Assembly (NCBI RefSeq): GCF_022539315.1
Contig: NC_066316.1
Coordinates: forward strand, 26,433,245-26,497,244
DNA from: Serinus canaria
Taxonomy: Eukaryota > Chordata > Aves > Passeriformes > Fringillidae
Reading direction: 5' to 3'
Length of the DNA stretch: 64,000 bases
Shown here: positions 1 to 11,340 of the stretch, one piece after another
How positions within the stretch are numbered: the stretch's first letter is position 1
Layout: each line of letters begins with the position of its first letter
The notes under the pieces: generated by a model
Databases searched by the model: none
Seen by the model: only the letters and a program-made list of their open reading frames with translations
What the model was told of the DNA's origin: nothing
Position numbers and translations under genes: made by a program

Positions 1-714
<714 letters not shown>

Positions 715-775
715 TCAGATCCCACATAATATAGTGGTAAAGCCCTGCTCGCTCGCTCCTCTCTCCCTCTCGGAG

Positions 776-827
776 TTTTCCCCCCTTTCTTTCTCTCTCT
801 CCCTTTTTTTTTTTTTTTTTTTTTTTT
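776..827. repeat. 52-nt pyrimidine tract ending in T24, in SIX2 promoter
   Basis: An uninterrupted plus-strand pyrimidine run ends with 24 consecutive T (804-827). On the SIX2 strand this is A24 followed by a GA-rich purine run. Poly(dA:dT) tracts exclude nucleosomes and GA runs bind GAGA-type factors (general knowledge). Confidence 0.85.
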
Positions 828-874
828 AATAATATTATTCTAAGCTGGCATGAAAAGTGATTATCCGCGCTGTG

Positions 875-879
875 ATTGG
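875..879 (-). promoter_or_regulatory. CCAAT box
   Basis: ATTGG on the plus strand gives GGACCAATCA on the SIX2 strand, a good NF-Y-type context. It lies about 50 nt upstream of the pyrimidine tract. Confidence 0.55.
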
Positions 880-934
880 TCCGGTTATCTGACCCGGGGA
901 CTGCCAGGAGAAGACAATAGTTTTAGTCAAATTA

Positions 935-948
935 TTTGCCATGGTGAC
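935..948 (+). promoter_or_regulatory. X-box-like (RFX-type) motif
   Basis: TTTGCCATGGTGAC is close to the RFX X-box consensus GTTGCCATGGCAAC. A related motif occurs in the distal candidate element at 41718-41732. Confidence 0.35.
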
Positions 949-949
949 G

Positions 950-959
950 CTGTCAATCA
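950..959 (-). promoter_or_regulatory. Perfect PBX-PREP/MEIS decamer
   Basis: CTGTCAATCA on the plus strand is TGATTGACAG on the SIX2 strand, the exact heterodimer consensus for PBX with PREP/MEIS. Related TALE motifs lie at 1001-1006 and 1077-1086. Confidence 0.6.
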
Positions 960-1799
960 GGAGTAACCCGATCTGTTTTGAGGTGGCTCCCCGGCTGGGT
1001 TGACAGATTGCTCAGATCCACTCAGAGGCGGCCCTGAGAGCTGAGATATTAGCTAGCGAGGGAGAAATTTCCGTCGTGATTGACGCTGCAGGCGCCCGTC
1101 GGGGGAGAGGGGGAGCGCTGAGCCCGGGCCCCTGCTCCTCGCCGCAGGGCACTGCGGCGCGGCGGGACGGAGCCGCTGTCTCGGTCGGGCCCCGCCGTCC
1201 CGTCTGGATCCCGCAGCCCCATCCCGTCCCCGCCGCTCCGGACGGACAGCGGGCTCTGCCGTCCCTGACAGCCCCGGCTGCAGTGGGTGGAGAAGTCCGT
1301 CTCCGGCCCTTGCAGAAAAATTTCTTTCTAAAAGCGTTCCCTTATAGCCCCTCTCCCCAGCGCCCAGTAACCACTGTTGGAGAGTTTTATAAGGAAGGGG
1401 CCTCTCATGTACAATGGAGACCCTGTTCATGACCTGGGATCCCATTACACGCTTCTCGTACCTGCCCGGGAGCGAGAAGAAGGCACGATGATACGGGGTC
1501 GGAGAGGGATTGCCTCTCCGTGAATCGCCGGCCGTGCCCCACCGCGCTCCGGCGTGAAGGGCGTTGACATTTGTGATCACTGGACGCCGGACACTTACTT
1601 ATACTCGATTTCCAGAGCGTGTCGGGGTGTTTCATCCAGGAGAGGAACACGTGTAAAAGTGTAAAAGTCAGAAACACTTCGCTGGGTTAAACGGACCCTT
1701 ATCACCCACGCGTGCCCTTTGCAGACCGCGTTTTAAGTTTACCGACTCTGCGGGGCACGGACCCGCATCATTTCCCGTCCCTTGTCTGTCTACACAAAG

Positions 1800-2480
1800 T
1801 GAAAGGCGAGGGAGCGAGGTCGCGCAAGCTGCAAGGTCGAGGGAGAGGGTGCGATGAGCGGGTGAAGGGAGCCGCGGTGCCTCCTCGGGAGCGGCGCGCG
1901 GGGTGGCGGCCAAGTGGGACCGCCGGGGCGAAGGCTGGCGCCGGGGATCGCCCAGGTGAGGGCACTCGGGAGGAGCTTCCCGGCCACAAACTCAGGGTAG
2001 TTTCCATGGCCTGTTATGCTCCCCTTTTGCTGAGAAATAATAATTAATCCCACAAGCTCCTTCTACGGTATTTGCAGTCCTGACAGGAGGGGTCTCTGCA
2101 ATTGTGGGTTCCTGCCACGGTACCTTTTTAGCCGCCCCGGCGCGTCAGGGATTTAGCGAAGCCACAAGAGACCGGGCTGCGGCTCCCCGCCTCGCAGCCT
2201 GAGCCTCCGCGGCCGACGGACCGAGCCTCCGTGCCGGCCCGAGCGGGCGCAGCGGCCGTCCCGGGGGAAGGCGAGGCTGGGGCGGCGGCGCGCAGCCCGG
2301 CGGCTCCCGGCGGCGGCGGCTCCCGGCGAGGAGCCGCGCCAGGGCTGCGGCCGGGGGAAATGCGGCGGGGGAGGGAGGCAGGAGGAGGAGGAGGAGGAGG
2401 AAGAGGGCGGAGTAGGGGGGCAGCGGATCAACCATGTCCAGCTCCCAGCATGTCCGAACGCCTGTGTATATCCGTGGCGT
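1800..2480. promoter_or_regulatory. CpG-dense patch
   Basis: This is a strongly CpG-rich block with a (GGA)n run at 2381-2400. It lies about 1.5-2.2 kb upstream of the SIX2 start codon. Its role is unknown; it could be part of a broad unmethylated domain around a developmental gene. Confidence 0.5.
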
Positions 2481-3529
2481 ACGCCCGTACTTTCTCGAGT
2501 GCACTTCGCTGTGGAAGCTGCGTTGTCCTCCTACCTGTCCGTCCGGCCTTTTCGCGAGTGCTGCCACAAGCAAAGAGTGGCAAGCGGGCGGTTCCCGCCC
2601 TGGATCCTCCGGGGACGGAAAATAGAGGCTTCTTTTTCAGGTGGAGAAAAGAACAGCTCAAATTCGTTTAAAACAAAATCGGGCACGCTGGTGACGGGTC
2701 GGTAAAGTCCCCATGCGTGATGCTCCCTCCGTTCTTTCACAAAATGAGCTCTCAACCGCTTAGTGCCTCGATTCCGGTCGGTCTCTGCAGGATTCAAACT
2801 GTGCTTGTTTGTAAACGAAAGCATCCCGAACCCAGCGCTTCCTAGCCAACCTTAGCGGCTGGATAGTTCATAGCCGCAGCTGTAGCCAACAGTGGCGGGA
2901 CGGTACAACCGCGCCACTTCAAAAGTTGCTCTGAGCAGAAAAGGCAACAAAACCACAAATGCCCTCTCCGGTCCCCGACCTCTGCGCGCACACACCGTGT
3001 GCCTTCCGCTCCCTCCCGCAATGAGGACCGTGGAAATAATGAAAAGTGCTAGCGAGGTCTGAGCTGCATCTCCCGCCTCCGTGCTACCACGCTCGGTCGC
3101 CCCAGGTTTATTAGGGATATACCTGACTCTCTTTCTATCTCGCAACCACAGTGGTTAAATCTGAACGGGAGCAGCTCTTAGCCCTAGCTGGAAAGGAAAT
3201 GTCAAAACCTGTTGCATAGATTTAGACCTGAAAAAGAGTCTTCTTAGCACCCTAAAATGTGAGTACAGTGTTTACACTCAAGTTCCTCCGTAGGCGCTTT
3301 CACTTTAGGCTGTCTTAGCCGGACTGCAGCTTGCATGTAACTTAAGTTCACTTCCCGGAGAGCTGGGCAGAGGCAGGGCTACCCCCTTCCCGGGCACCCT
3401 GTATCAGCTTGCGTCCTAGAGCAATCGTAAATTAGTGACATCTGGACCCAAATTCTGCACAACTGCTTTTATCTTAGGGGAAAGAGAAAAATTTTCCTAC
3501 GTGCTAGAAGTCAGAGCAGATACTGCCTG

Positions 3530-3880
3530 CACAGCCGCGGCGCAGGGCGAATCGCATTGTAGCGCCTTGCGAGCGAAATAGGCGATCGGGAGAGGAGCTT
3601 TTTTTGGCATTTGCGAAGGCTCTCGTTCCCTGACATTATATTTCAGAGCAGGAGGAGCGAATCGCCTGCTCACAATTGCCCCTGGACCGACGAGATGGTT
3701 TCGCCTGGCTACTGCCAGCTGTCTCCCGTTTAGCTGTCGTGGAAAGTCTTAGCTGAGCCGACACAAATTTTCGCTCGTCTCCGCTGCCGCCGGGCGGCCA
3801 AGGCCGGGGTTTCACCCGCTCCGGGTCCCGCTGTCACTTTGCCGAGGCCCCACTCGGCAAGGGCCTCACCCCTCCGCGCA
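3530..3880. promoter_or_regulatory. CpG-dense patch
   Basis: A CpG-rich block between AT-richer sequences, with many CG dinucleotides in moderately GC-rich DNA. That is the look of an unmethylated conserved element rather than simple GC enrichment. No gene is recognised. Confidence 0.45.
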
Positions 3881-4519
3881 GCAGCGTGCGAGGCCACCAG
3901 TGTCAACACAATCTTTGGGAAACATGAGTGAAATAAAAAGGTGTTTTTTATTGCCAGGCTCCTTTCATTAGCTGTGACACAGTCTGGCTGAGGAATGGGG
4001 TGTGGGCGGGCGGTTTTCTTCCGAGGAGCATTTCCTTGCCTGGAACTGCTCCGTGCCCCCGAGTGAGTGCCAAAGTAGAGCTGCAGTTATCTGAAAATCG
4101 CCTTTTCGGCTCTGCCTTCGCCGCCCCTTTGAAGACAGCAGCCTGCAAAGGAAGCTGCAGGCCCGCATCGCTCCTGTTAAACACAGGAGACGATTCACCT
4201 AAGCTGCCCGACACCTTTCCCCAGCCTCTTCGACGGCTGCTTTTGAGGAACCCCTCATCCTTTTCACCGAGCTGGGCTCGGGACAAACCTGTCACCCACT
4301 CTCACAGGGCTGTGGACACGTCCGCTCCTGCCAGCCAGCCGTGGGCTCGGCTCAGACAGGGCCACCTCCAAGGCCGTTTTTATCGGCAGGGGTAGCAAAT
4401 AAATGATAAACCCCACAACTTCCACATGCCAGAAAGAAACACATTTCCCCGCAGATGTCCACTACCGTGGCGAGGACTGTAGGGAGAGAAACCAAAATGA
4501 CAGACAACTCCAAGTTTTC

Positions 4520-4551
4520 GTTTCTTTCTTTCTTTCTTTCTTTCCTTCCTT
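4520..4551 (+). repeat. (TTTC)n microsatellite
   Basis: About six TTTC units are followed by TTCC variants. A poly(A) run follows at 4574-4587. Confidence 0.9.
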
Positions 4552-5199
4552 TATTTTAAAGTATTTCTGAATTAAAAAAAAAAAAAATTCTTTCCTTTTG
4601 GCGGGACTGCAATGTGCTTTCCCTTTAAATCCTGTGGGGTTGACCGAGACAGAAAGTCTGCCGCAATGAAGCTGCTACTCCGGCTAGGTTTTTCTTTTAT
4701 TTATTCATTTTTCTAAAAGGCATCATAGCCACCATTGCCGAGATACTGGGCCTACTTTCCCCATACCATCCAACCCAGTGGCTCAGCTCAGTTTCTCTGG
4801 GCTCGCAAGTTTTTCCGTGGCGGGACTAGGGCTTCTTTAGGCGGCCAAAACTCACCCGGGATTCCCGGAGGCAATTTTGCAACCCTGATCCGCGGGTTGT
4901 TTCCTCCGCCGCCACGTTATTTATTCCCTTTTATTTATTTTTCAGTTTTGTTAAAAACCCGAATCTATCCCATCAGAGATGTCACTAATATCCTGTCTCG
5001 ACTGAAAAAAGAAAGCACGGCAGAGGATCACTGCACACAACTAAATTAAGACAAACAACAATTGCTTGTTGTTCTCTGATTTGGGGAGAAAGGAATAATT
5101 CAAAGCTTTTGCTGCGCGCAATGCAGCGTTCCTCAGGGGGACGGGTCAAGGATTTCAGATATGTAGCGGGTAACTCGATTATGCTAACAAACTCCGCTT

Positions 5200-5355
5200 G
5201 AAAGAGAGCGCTGGTGGGTGCGGGGCGCGGAGCGGGGTGCTGGGGGGCTCTGCTGGGGGCCCGGGGGAGCGGAGCCTCTGCCCCACGGAACCGCCCCGCT
5301 CCCCGCAGCTCCGCCGCTCCTCTCCAGCGCGGAGCCCTTTCCCCGCCGGCTGGAC
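5200..5355. promoter_or_regulatory. CpG-dense patch
   Basis: A short CpG island-like block of about 150 bp in otherwise mixed sequence, followed at 5360-5430 by a less GC-rich block containing a TTAAT core. No gene is recognised. Confidence 0.45.
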
Positions 5356-6420
5356 CTGAGATGCTCGAGTAACATCTTCGAAAGAGATGTATTAATCAGG
5401 AGATGGAGGCCCGATGGAACGTGACTGAGTCGGCCTCTGTGAACCTTCCTGCCCCCGCCCCCCTGCCCCCCCCCCGTGAAATGGGACTCCGGGAGCGGCA
5501 CTGTGTCCCCAGCTCAAGGCGCTGTAACCTCCCGAGCTCCCCACGAAACACGATAGCCCCCCCAGCCCATTAATGCGGCCGGTCCTGATTGCTTTTATAT
5601 TATTCTTTCTCAATCTCGGGCCAGGGGCTGAGAGTTTTCACCCAGTTCTGCCACCAGCACCCTCCCGGCCATTAGCATGGATATTTATTTGGGGTGTTCC
5701 TACAGATCCCTCGGAGTCCACAGACGGCTGGGGGGAGGACTGGGGGAAACAGAAGGGGGGCCCTGGCCCGTGCCCACCCAGCCCCCGCCCCACTCCGGGC
5801 TGCGGGGACCGCCTCAGATGCTCCGTGGCAAGAGGGGACTCTCTCGGCACACAGTGTACAGCTAACAGACAAGACAACAACAACAACAAAAGGCACATAT
5901 GGTTAAAATAAAGAGAGAGCGAGCGAGAGCTTTCTGCCTTAGGGGATTGGCAATAACTAGCCAGAAATGCAGGGTATTGAATCTAAACTTCTGGTGGGCT
6001 TCTGCGGGATTGACAACTTAAATCACACTACAAGCATCAATTTGACAATATTTGTAAACTTCTTGTTTCCAGGGATCTTCTTGATCAGAGATAGACCAGG
6101 TTGGTATGAGCTTCAGCCACGAAGGTCTCTTTTTTTCCCTCCTCCTTTCCCCTCTTCCGAGTTGATGAATAGCGATCATGTTTCTTTTAATGGCTGCCCC
6201 CTATTCTCACAGCCTCCCACAACTAACCCAAGAGCCTGTTTCCTCGACCTCAGTTAATTCCGCTGATTATTCCAAGATGATGAGGAAAGCACGAAGATTG
6301 TTCACTGTTCCTACCGATTCAGAGCACTTTTGTTACCATCTCCATCCCTGGCCCACAGGGGAGAATTTTTAGGAAGAGGCTGCCCTCTCTTCCCTCCTGC
6401 CTTCCCTCCCCAGGCAGCAG

Positions 6421-6720
6421 ACAGCTCCGGGGGCTCGGCCACAGTCCTGCGGCTCCGTGGGTGAGCGATCCCGGCCGTGGGGACCGAGCACGGGCCCCCT
6501 TCGTGCCGGGAGGTCCCGGGCCAGCGGCACCGCCGGCGTCCCTGGGGCGCTCAGGTGGCGGCGGCGCAGGTGAAGCCGCGCTCCCGCCGGGCCTTTTCCC
6601 AAAGGGAGCAAACCTCCCGCCACGTCCTGCCGCAGCAAAGGGAATTTCGGCTCCCCCCCGGGGAAGGAAAGAGGCTCCTTCGGCCCCACGGGCTGATGGC
6701 GGGGATCCACTCCGAGAAAC
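6421..6720. promoter_or_regulatory. Isolated CpG island about 6.1-6.4 kb upstream of SIX2
   Basis: About 300 bp of very GC- and CpG-rich sequence forms the last such patch before the AT-rich desert. I see no coding domain in any frame. It could be an orphan CpG island at an enhancer, or a promoter of an unannotated noncoding RNA. Confidence 0.5.
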
Positions 6721-8780
6721 TTCACTAGAGGGCTCTAATACTCAGCTCCCATGGCTGCTGAGTGGAAACAAGGCTCGTCCTTCACATCCTTCAGGCTCCC
6801 AGATAGATTAAGCCTGGTAAAGTCTTCCGCAGTCCGTCAAAGGTGGTTCACAATGTCATCTCCATGACAAGAAATCCCTTATCTCAGCAGCAGCCACCAG
6901 CTATCCTGCTTACCTGCAAGTGAGTGGAATTCATGTCCCCTTCCTGGTGCATAATGACCCAAGAGGATTTTGGGAGCACTTCTTCTTCTGTTTCCAGGGC
7001 AAGGGAAGGAAGCACAGCCTCTAAAACCCCAGACACAGGTATCCTTGCCAAGATTAGGGGACAAAGCACTATACACAGATATGTAGACTTTTTTCCCCTT
7101 CACTGTAGAAAGAGCTTGTGTAAGATCTTCCATGGTCTGTGCTATTTTATATGCTCATAAACATCCATCTTTTAAATTCTGCAAGACTGGGGCAAGCTGA
7201 AATGTAATGTAGTGCTAGCAAGTAACACACAGATATTTATGTCAAATACTGATGGATTTAGCTGCAGTTTGTTCAGTTTTCAGATTTTTTTTTCCTTTTA
7301 AATAATTGCTAGGATTTGCCATTGGAAAAAACACCACAAATGAGATGGTATCAATTAAAATTAAAACAATAATTTGTTGTAAGGGAAAATTCATAGAATT
7401 TCAGCATGCATTCAGCTTGTTACAACTCCAAATAACTTTTGTAATAAATAAGTAAATTGCCTTATCTGCAGAAATTAGGAAGTGCAACTTAGTTGCTTGT
7501 CATGTCTTGCAATTTTTCTGAGAAGTTTTGTGTACAGATGAAAACTACAGGAACAGCTTTGTGGAAAACTAGATAGTTCATATAACATCAGTTTAAATCT
7601 GATCAACTTTCTGGCAGAAAATTTGCTACTTCTGAATGTGTGACAATGTTCTGTATTTTCCTCTATGGTTTGTTTCAACCTCCTTTTTGCTGAGTTAGTT
7701 CTGACTCTGTTCTTTGATGTCTTCTCCTCTTTATTTCATAGGTTCTTGAATCGGCTCAAATACGCTGGGGACCTTTTACTTCCCAGAGAAAAAACCTGGT
7801 ATCCCTTTTCATTCCTTTCTTTTTTTTCATCAGTTTTATTCTCCATATAAACAAGGACTTTATTACTAGACCAAGAATGACTTTGTTGCTTATTTAAGAT
7901 ATAGAAAAGGCCAACCCAGTGAACACTGAATTGGTTTCAGACAGTGAAGTCCCTTCAGCAGGCAGAACTGAGATTGTGTGCTGCTGGGGTACCATGCCCC
8001 CATCAGATTTCCTCCAACAGCCAAGTCGTGTGTGCACAAGGGGCACAATATCTCCCCTGGAAGCAGATGTTGAGGGCAGCTCACACTGATGTTACACAGT
8101 GCAAGGAGGGTGCATGAGCTAGGCACGCCATTTGGCTGCTACCATGCACCCAGGCACAACTTTGGTTGTACCAGATGGCACCTGGTTTGACTCCCTCTGT
8201 CCTGCACTATTCTAGTCCTCCAACACTCTTCCAGAAGTTTCTGCTGGCCCTTCCATGCTCTCAGTCCACCCCCTCCTTTGGCTTCCTGTTGTGAAAATAT
8301 CACTTGAACAATTTGCAATGCATTCCTTTACATTATCTCTGATACTCAGAACTAGAACCTCACAAGAAATATATATATATTTTTTTTAAATTTTGAACCA
8401 CAGAGGCACCAAAAGGCCCAAAGACCTAGTGACAAATGCCACTTAGCCTCAGGAACAGAGAGGGCCTCTCAGCCCTGTTTTACTTAGCAATAGACATAAT
8501 TCAATCACCTTTGCAAAATGGGACTAAACTTCCCACCATCTTGAGGTACAGAAATTCTTCATTTTTCCACCAGAGTTTATAGTCACTGCTGCAGTAATTT
8601 TTAGTTGTTTCATTTCCACCATAGCTTGCTGAAGAAGCTGATACTAGGCATAGGGCTGGAGATTTCATTGAGTGACCCTGAGCTGCAAAGCATGGGATTC
8701 TTGTGCAACTGCAATTTTTCTGTCTGCTACCTGCTCTGGGCAGAAAACAATAAGGAAATTACTCTTTAAAGTTATTAAAT

Positions 8781-8801
8781 ACACACACACACACACACAC
8801 A
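8781..8801 (+). repeat. (CA)n microsatellite
   Basis: About ten AC dinucleotide units in an AT-rich context. Confidence 0.9.
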
Positions 8802-11293
8802 TTTATGTGTATTTATGTAGTCTGGCTGTTTTAATTTACTTTTGTTTAATTTTAATTAATGGAAAAATAGATTGTAATTTATTTTAATCAAAAATTTTCT
8901 TAAACAGTAAGATAACCACATCAGAGTGATATAACCTGGCAAACATTACCTTAATCTTGAACTCTTTTTCATTTCAATCATATAAGACAAGTGGTGGAAG
9001 AAATGAACTGGACCTTACAGTCATCATGAAGTGAGCCTCAGCTCTCAAGAAGAGAAGAAATAAAGAAGTGTAATTGGGTGAGTTATGTGAATTATAATGT
9101 GAAAGCTGCAATGTAATGAGCAGGTTTAATGCACGTAAGGGAAGGAAATGCTCTCAGTGCCAAACTGGATTTGTGGCTGGCAGGGGTGAATGAGTGGTAT
9201 GAATACATCAAGGAGAGGGATGTGCCTGAGGATGGTTTTCTTAATCCATCAACTGTTCTTTGAGACATTTGGATATAGAGGACAAAGGTGGGGCCATCAA
9301 TTTAAAGGATTAGGGCAAAAACAATGAACAAAGAATGCAAACTGAAAGGTCCAAGCATGGTCCCATCAACATCCCACAGGAGGGTGTAGGCATCACAAAG
9401 ATCCAGGGATTGCTGGATGCTAGCCCAGGGTGGGTGCAGTGATCTCTGGCCTTAAATTAGATGAAGTAATCAGCTAGGTGAGAAACTATTGGAGGGTTGG
9501 AAGTGGTTGAAAGAATGGAGGGAAGGAGGATTTGCCATGAGAGAAGAAATAGAAGGAGGTTTGTGAAAGTAAAAGTTTGAAATTTTTTTGATGAACCTCT
9601 CTCAGGCATCTACCAATGATGCATCTGGCACACAGAGTGGCAGACAGTCTAGGCTGGCACAGATCTTGGCAGTACTGTGGGACCAGCATTGTCACAAGAA
9701 GAAGCAGTTTCTGAAAAATGCATAAATTTCTTCCTCAGTGTCAGGCAAGCATTTTTGGAAGAGAACTCACATTGTTATTGATTATCATAAAATTATGCCT
9801 CTTAAATGAATTCTACTCCCTGGGGACATGAAGATGAACATTTATGTCTCTGGTTACATCTCTTAGAGCACACTAAAAGCAGCCAAGAAGTGCAAGATCT
9901 TGTTCCTGATGTATATTTCCTTTGTGCTAGTCTTTCAAGACACTGAAGGTGTTGAGATATTGTTGATATTATGTAACCATCATTAATTAAACACACATAA
10001 GTGTTTATTTTGGTTCTGAGAAATCTTATTTGATCTCTGGAGACCCATAATGTGGTTCTCGCTCAATCATTTTGAGCATAAAGGGCACTTTTCTAAGTAC
10101 TGTAGAAGCTACAAAGTTTAAATGATCATGATCTGCAGAATTTGATGGAGCAGACATGTTTCCTGTCATATGTTAAATGATCAACTAGTTACTGTGTGCT
10201 GTGTGGTGATACAGGTTGATAATCCCATGCTGAATAATATGATGTCATGAGAAGACTTAAACTATTTCCTTATATAGTCCCCAAGAAATAATATTTTCTT
10301 TGCCCACATCTGAAAATTCACAGGCAAATATGCAACCAATCAAATCTTGCACAAATGTTAACACCCAGATGTGTGTGTTTCTGCATGGAATTAATGTACA
10401 ACTAGCAGAACTGTTGGATAGAGAAATCCTGTAAAAATACAGATTAGGCACACTTAAGTTAAATATGTCTAACTAGTCTGCCAAGAATGTACAGTTTTAT
10501 GAAATCTGTTTTAGGTACAAAACTCTCAACATTTCCTTCTAAAACTTTCCATTAACATACAAAAAGGAGAGTGCAGATTTCTGTAATAATCAGCAGAACC
10601 TTCCAATTTGATGTAAACAAATCAAAAGAACCATATAACCTTACTTCCAAAGGTCAACCCTTGCCCTCCAAACTCCCATTAGAAGTTAGAACTTGAGTAA
10701 TCCTATCTTTTAATGATAAACTTTACAATAAACACATTCTATGTAGTAATAATCATTAATAAGTTTGCATGTTGGGTAGAACTTTTTTTGAGAAAGACTG
10801 TCCAGTATTTGCTATGCTAATATCCAGCAGAACTTGATTTGACCATTTAGAGTGTCAATTTAGATTATTAACAAAAATGGGAAAGAGTGAAAATTGAAAG
10901 AAAATACCCATATCTGAGAAGAAGTGCCTCTTGTTCAGCTTGATACACCTTATATCCCCAGTAAATTAGAAGGGCTATTTGAAATTTGGGAGCCACAGGG
11001 GATCAAAATCAGATAAACCTCAGAACAGAAACCCAGGGTAAATGCTTGCAGAAGTTGAAGTCATCACACCTTACAAACTTCCATTTTATTCAATAACTAG
11101 TTAGCCAGGAAAATAAAGGAAAACATTCTCTCTGCGTGCCTGTATGTGTTGTACATGTACATAAACAATGTATGCACACATTTACACACACCTGAGTATC
11201 CAGAATTAATATTTTTATAAATATGCTGTGAGCCTTCCCTGCATCCTCTCATTAAATCAGTGGGAAGTTTGCTGAAACAAAGTGTTTGAATAT

Positions 11294-11340
11294 CTATTTA
11301 TTTCTATTTCTATTTATTTCTAATCAGATCTATTTCTTTC
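11294..11340 (+). repeat. Imperfect CTATTT/TTTC low-complexity repeat
   Basis: Repeated CTATTTATTTC-type units separated by a short interruption. Confidence 0.7.

Larger units (their letters stand above)
760..1090 (-). promoter_or_regulatory. SIX2: SIX2 core and proximal promoter region
   Basis: Composition changes here from CpG island to a moderately AT-rich, motif-dense block, typical of a conserved vertebrate promoter. On the SIX2 strand, moving toward the gene, it contains: a PBX/MEIS-like TGATTGACGC (read on the plus strand, 1077-1086), a MEIS core TGACAG (1001-1006), a perfect PBX-PREP/MEIS decamer (950-959), an X-box-like motif (935-948), a CCAAT box (875-879), an AT-rich TATA-like stretch (about 828-842) and a long poly(A)/GA tract (776-827). 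Published work shows Six2 is a HOXA2 target in branchial arches and a HOX11 target in kidney. The TALE sites fit that, but binding here is inferred. Confidence 0.6.
1091..6730. other. CpG-rich proximal upstream flank of SIX2, no gene seen
   Basis: I recognise no protein-coding or RNA gene here. The stretch is far richer in CpG than the rest of the window, with dense patches near 1080-1270, 1800-2480, 3530-3880, 5200-5355 and 6421-6720 separated by AT-rich parts. Many open frames of 60-145 codons occur on both strands, as expected from GC-rich sequence; none shows a known domain. Blocks such as 2680-3480 and 5930-6110 keep scattered CpGs and homeobox-like motifs and may be conserved, but I cannot test that. 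Small repeats: (GGA)n at 2381-2400, (TTTC)n at 4520-4551, poly(A) at 4574-4587 and a CAA-type run near 5874-5890. Confidence 0.7.

Noticed and set aside
1382..1396. TATAAGG-containing stretch as a plus-strand TATA box
   Set aside because: A single TATA-like word with no start-site, leader or ORF evidence downstream.
2145..2671. Several 90-146-codon frames in the GC-rich block
   Set aside because: They overlap each other on both strands and consist of Arg/Gly/Pro/Ala-rich or Leu/Pro-repeat translations of CpG-rich and (GGA)n sequence.
4000..4395. 131-codon plus-strand frame mirrored by a minus-strand frame
   Set aside because: Both strands are open over the same DNA and neither shows a domain, so composition is the simpler explanation.
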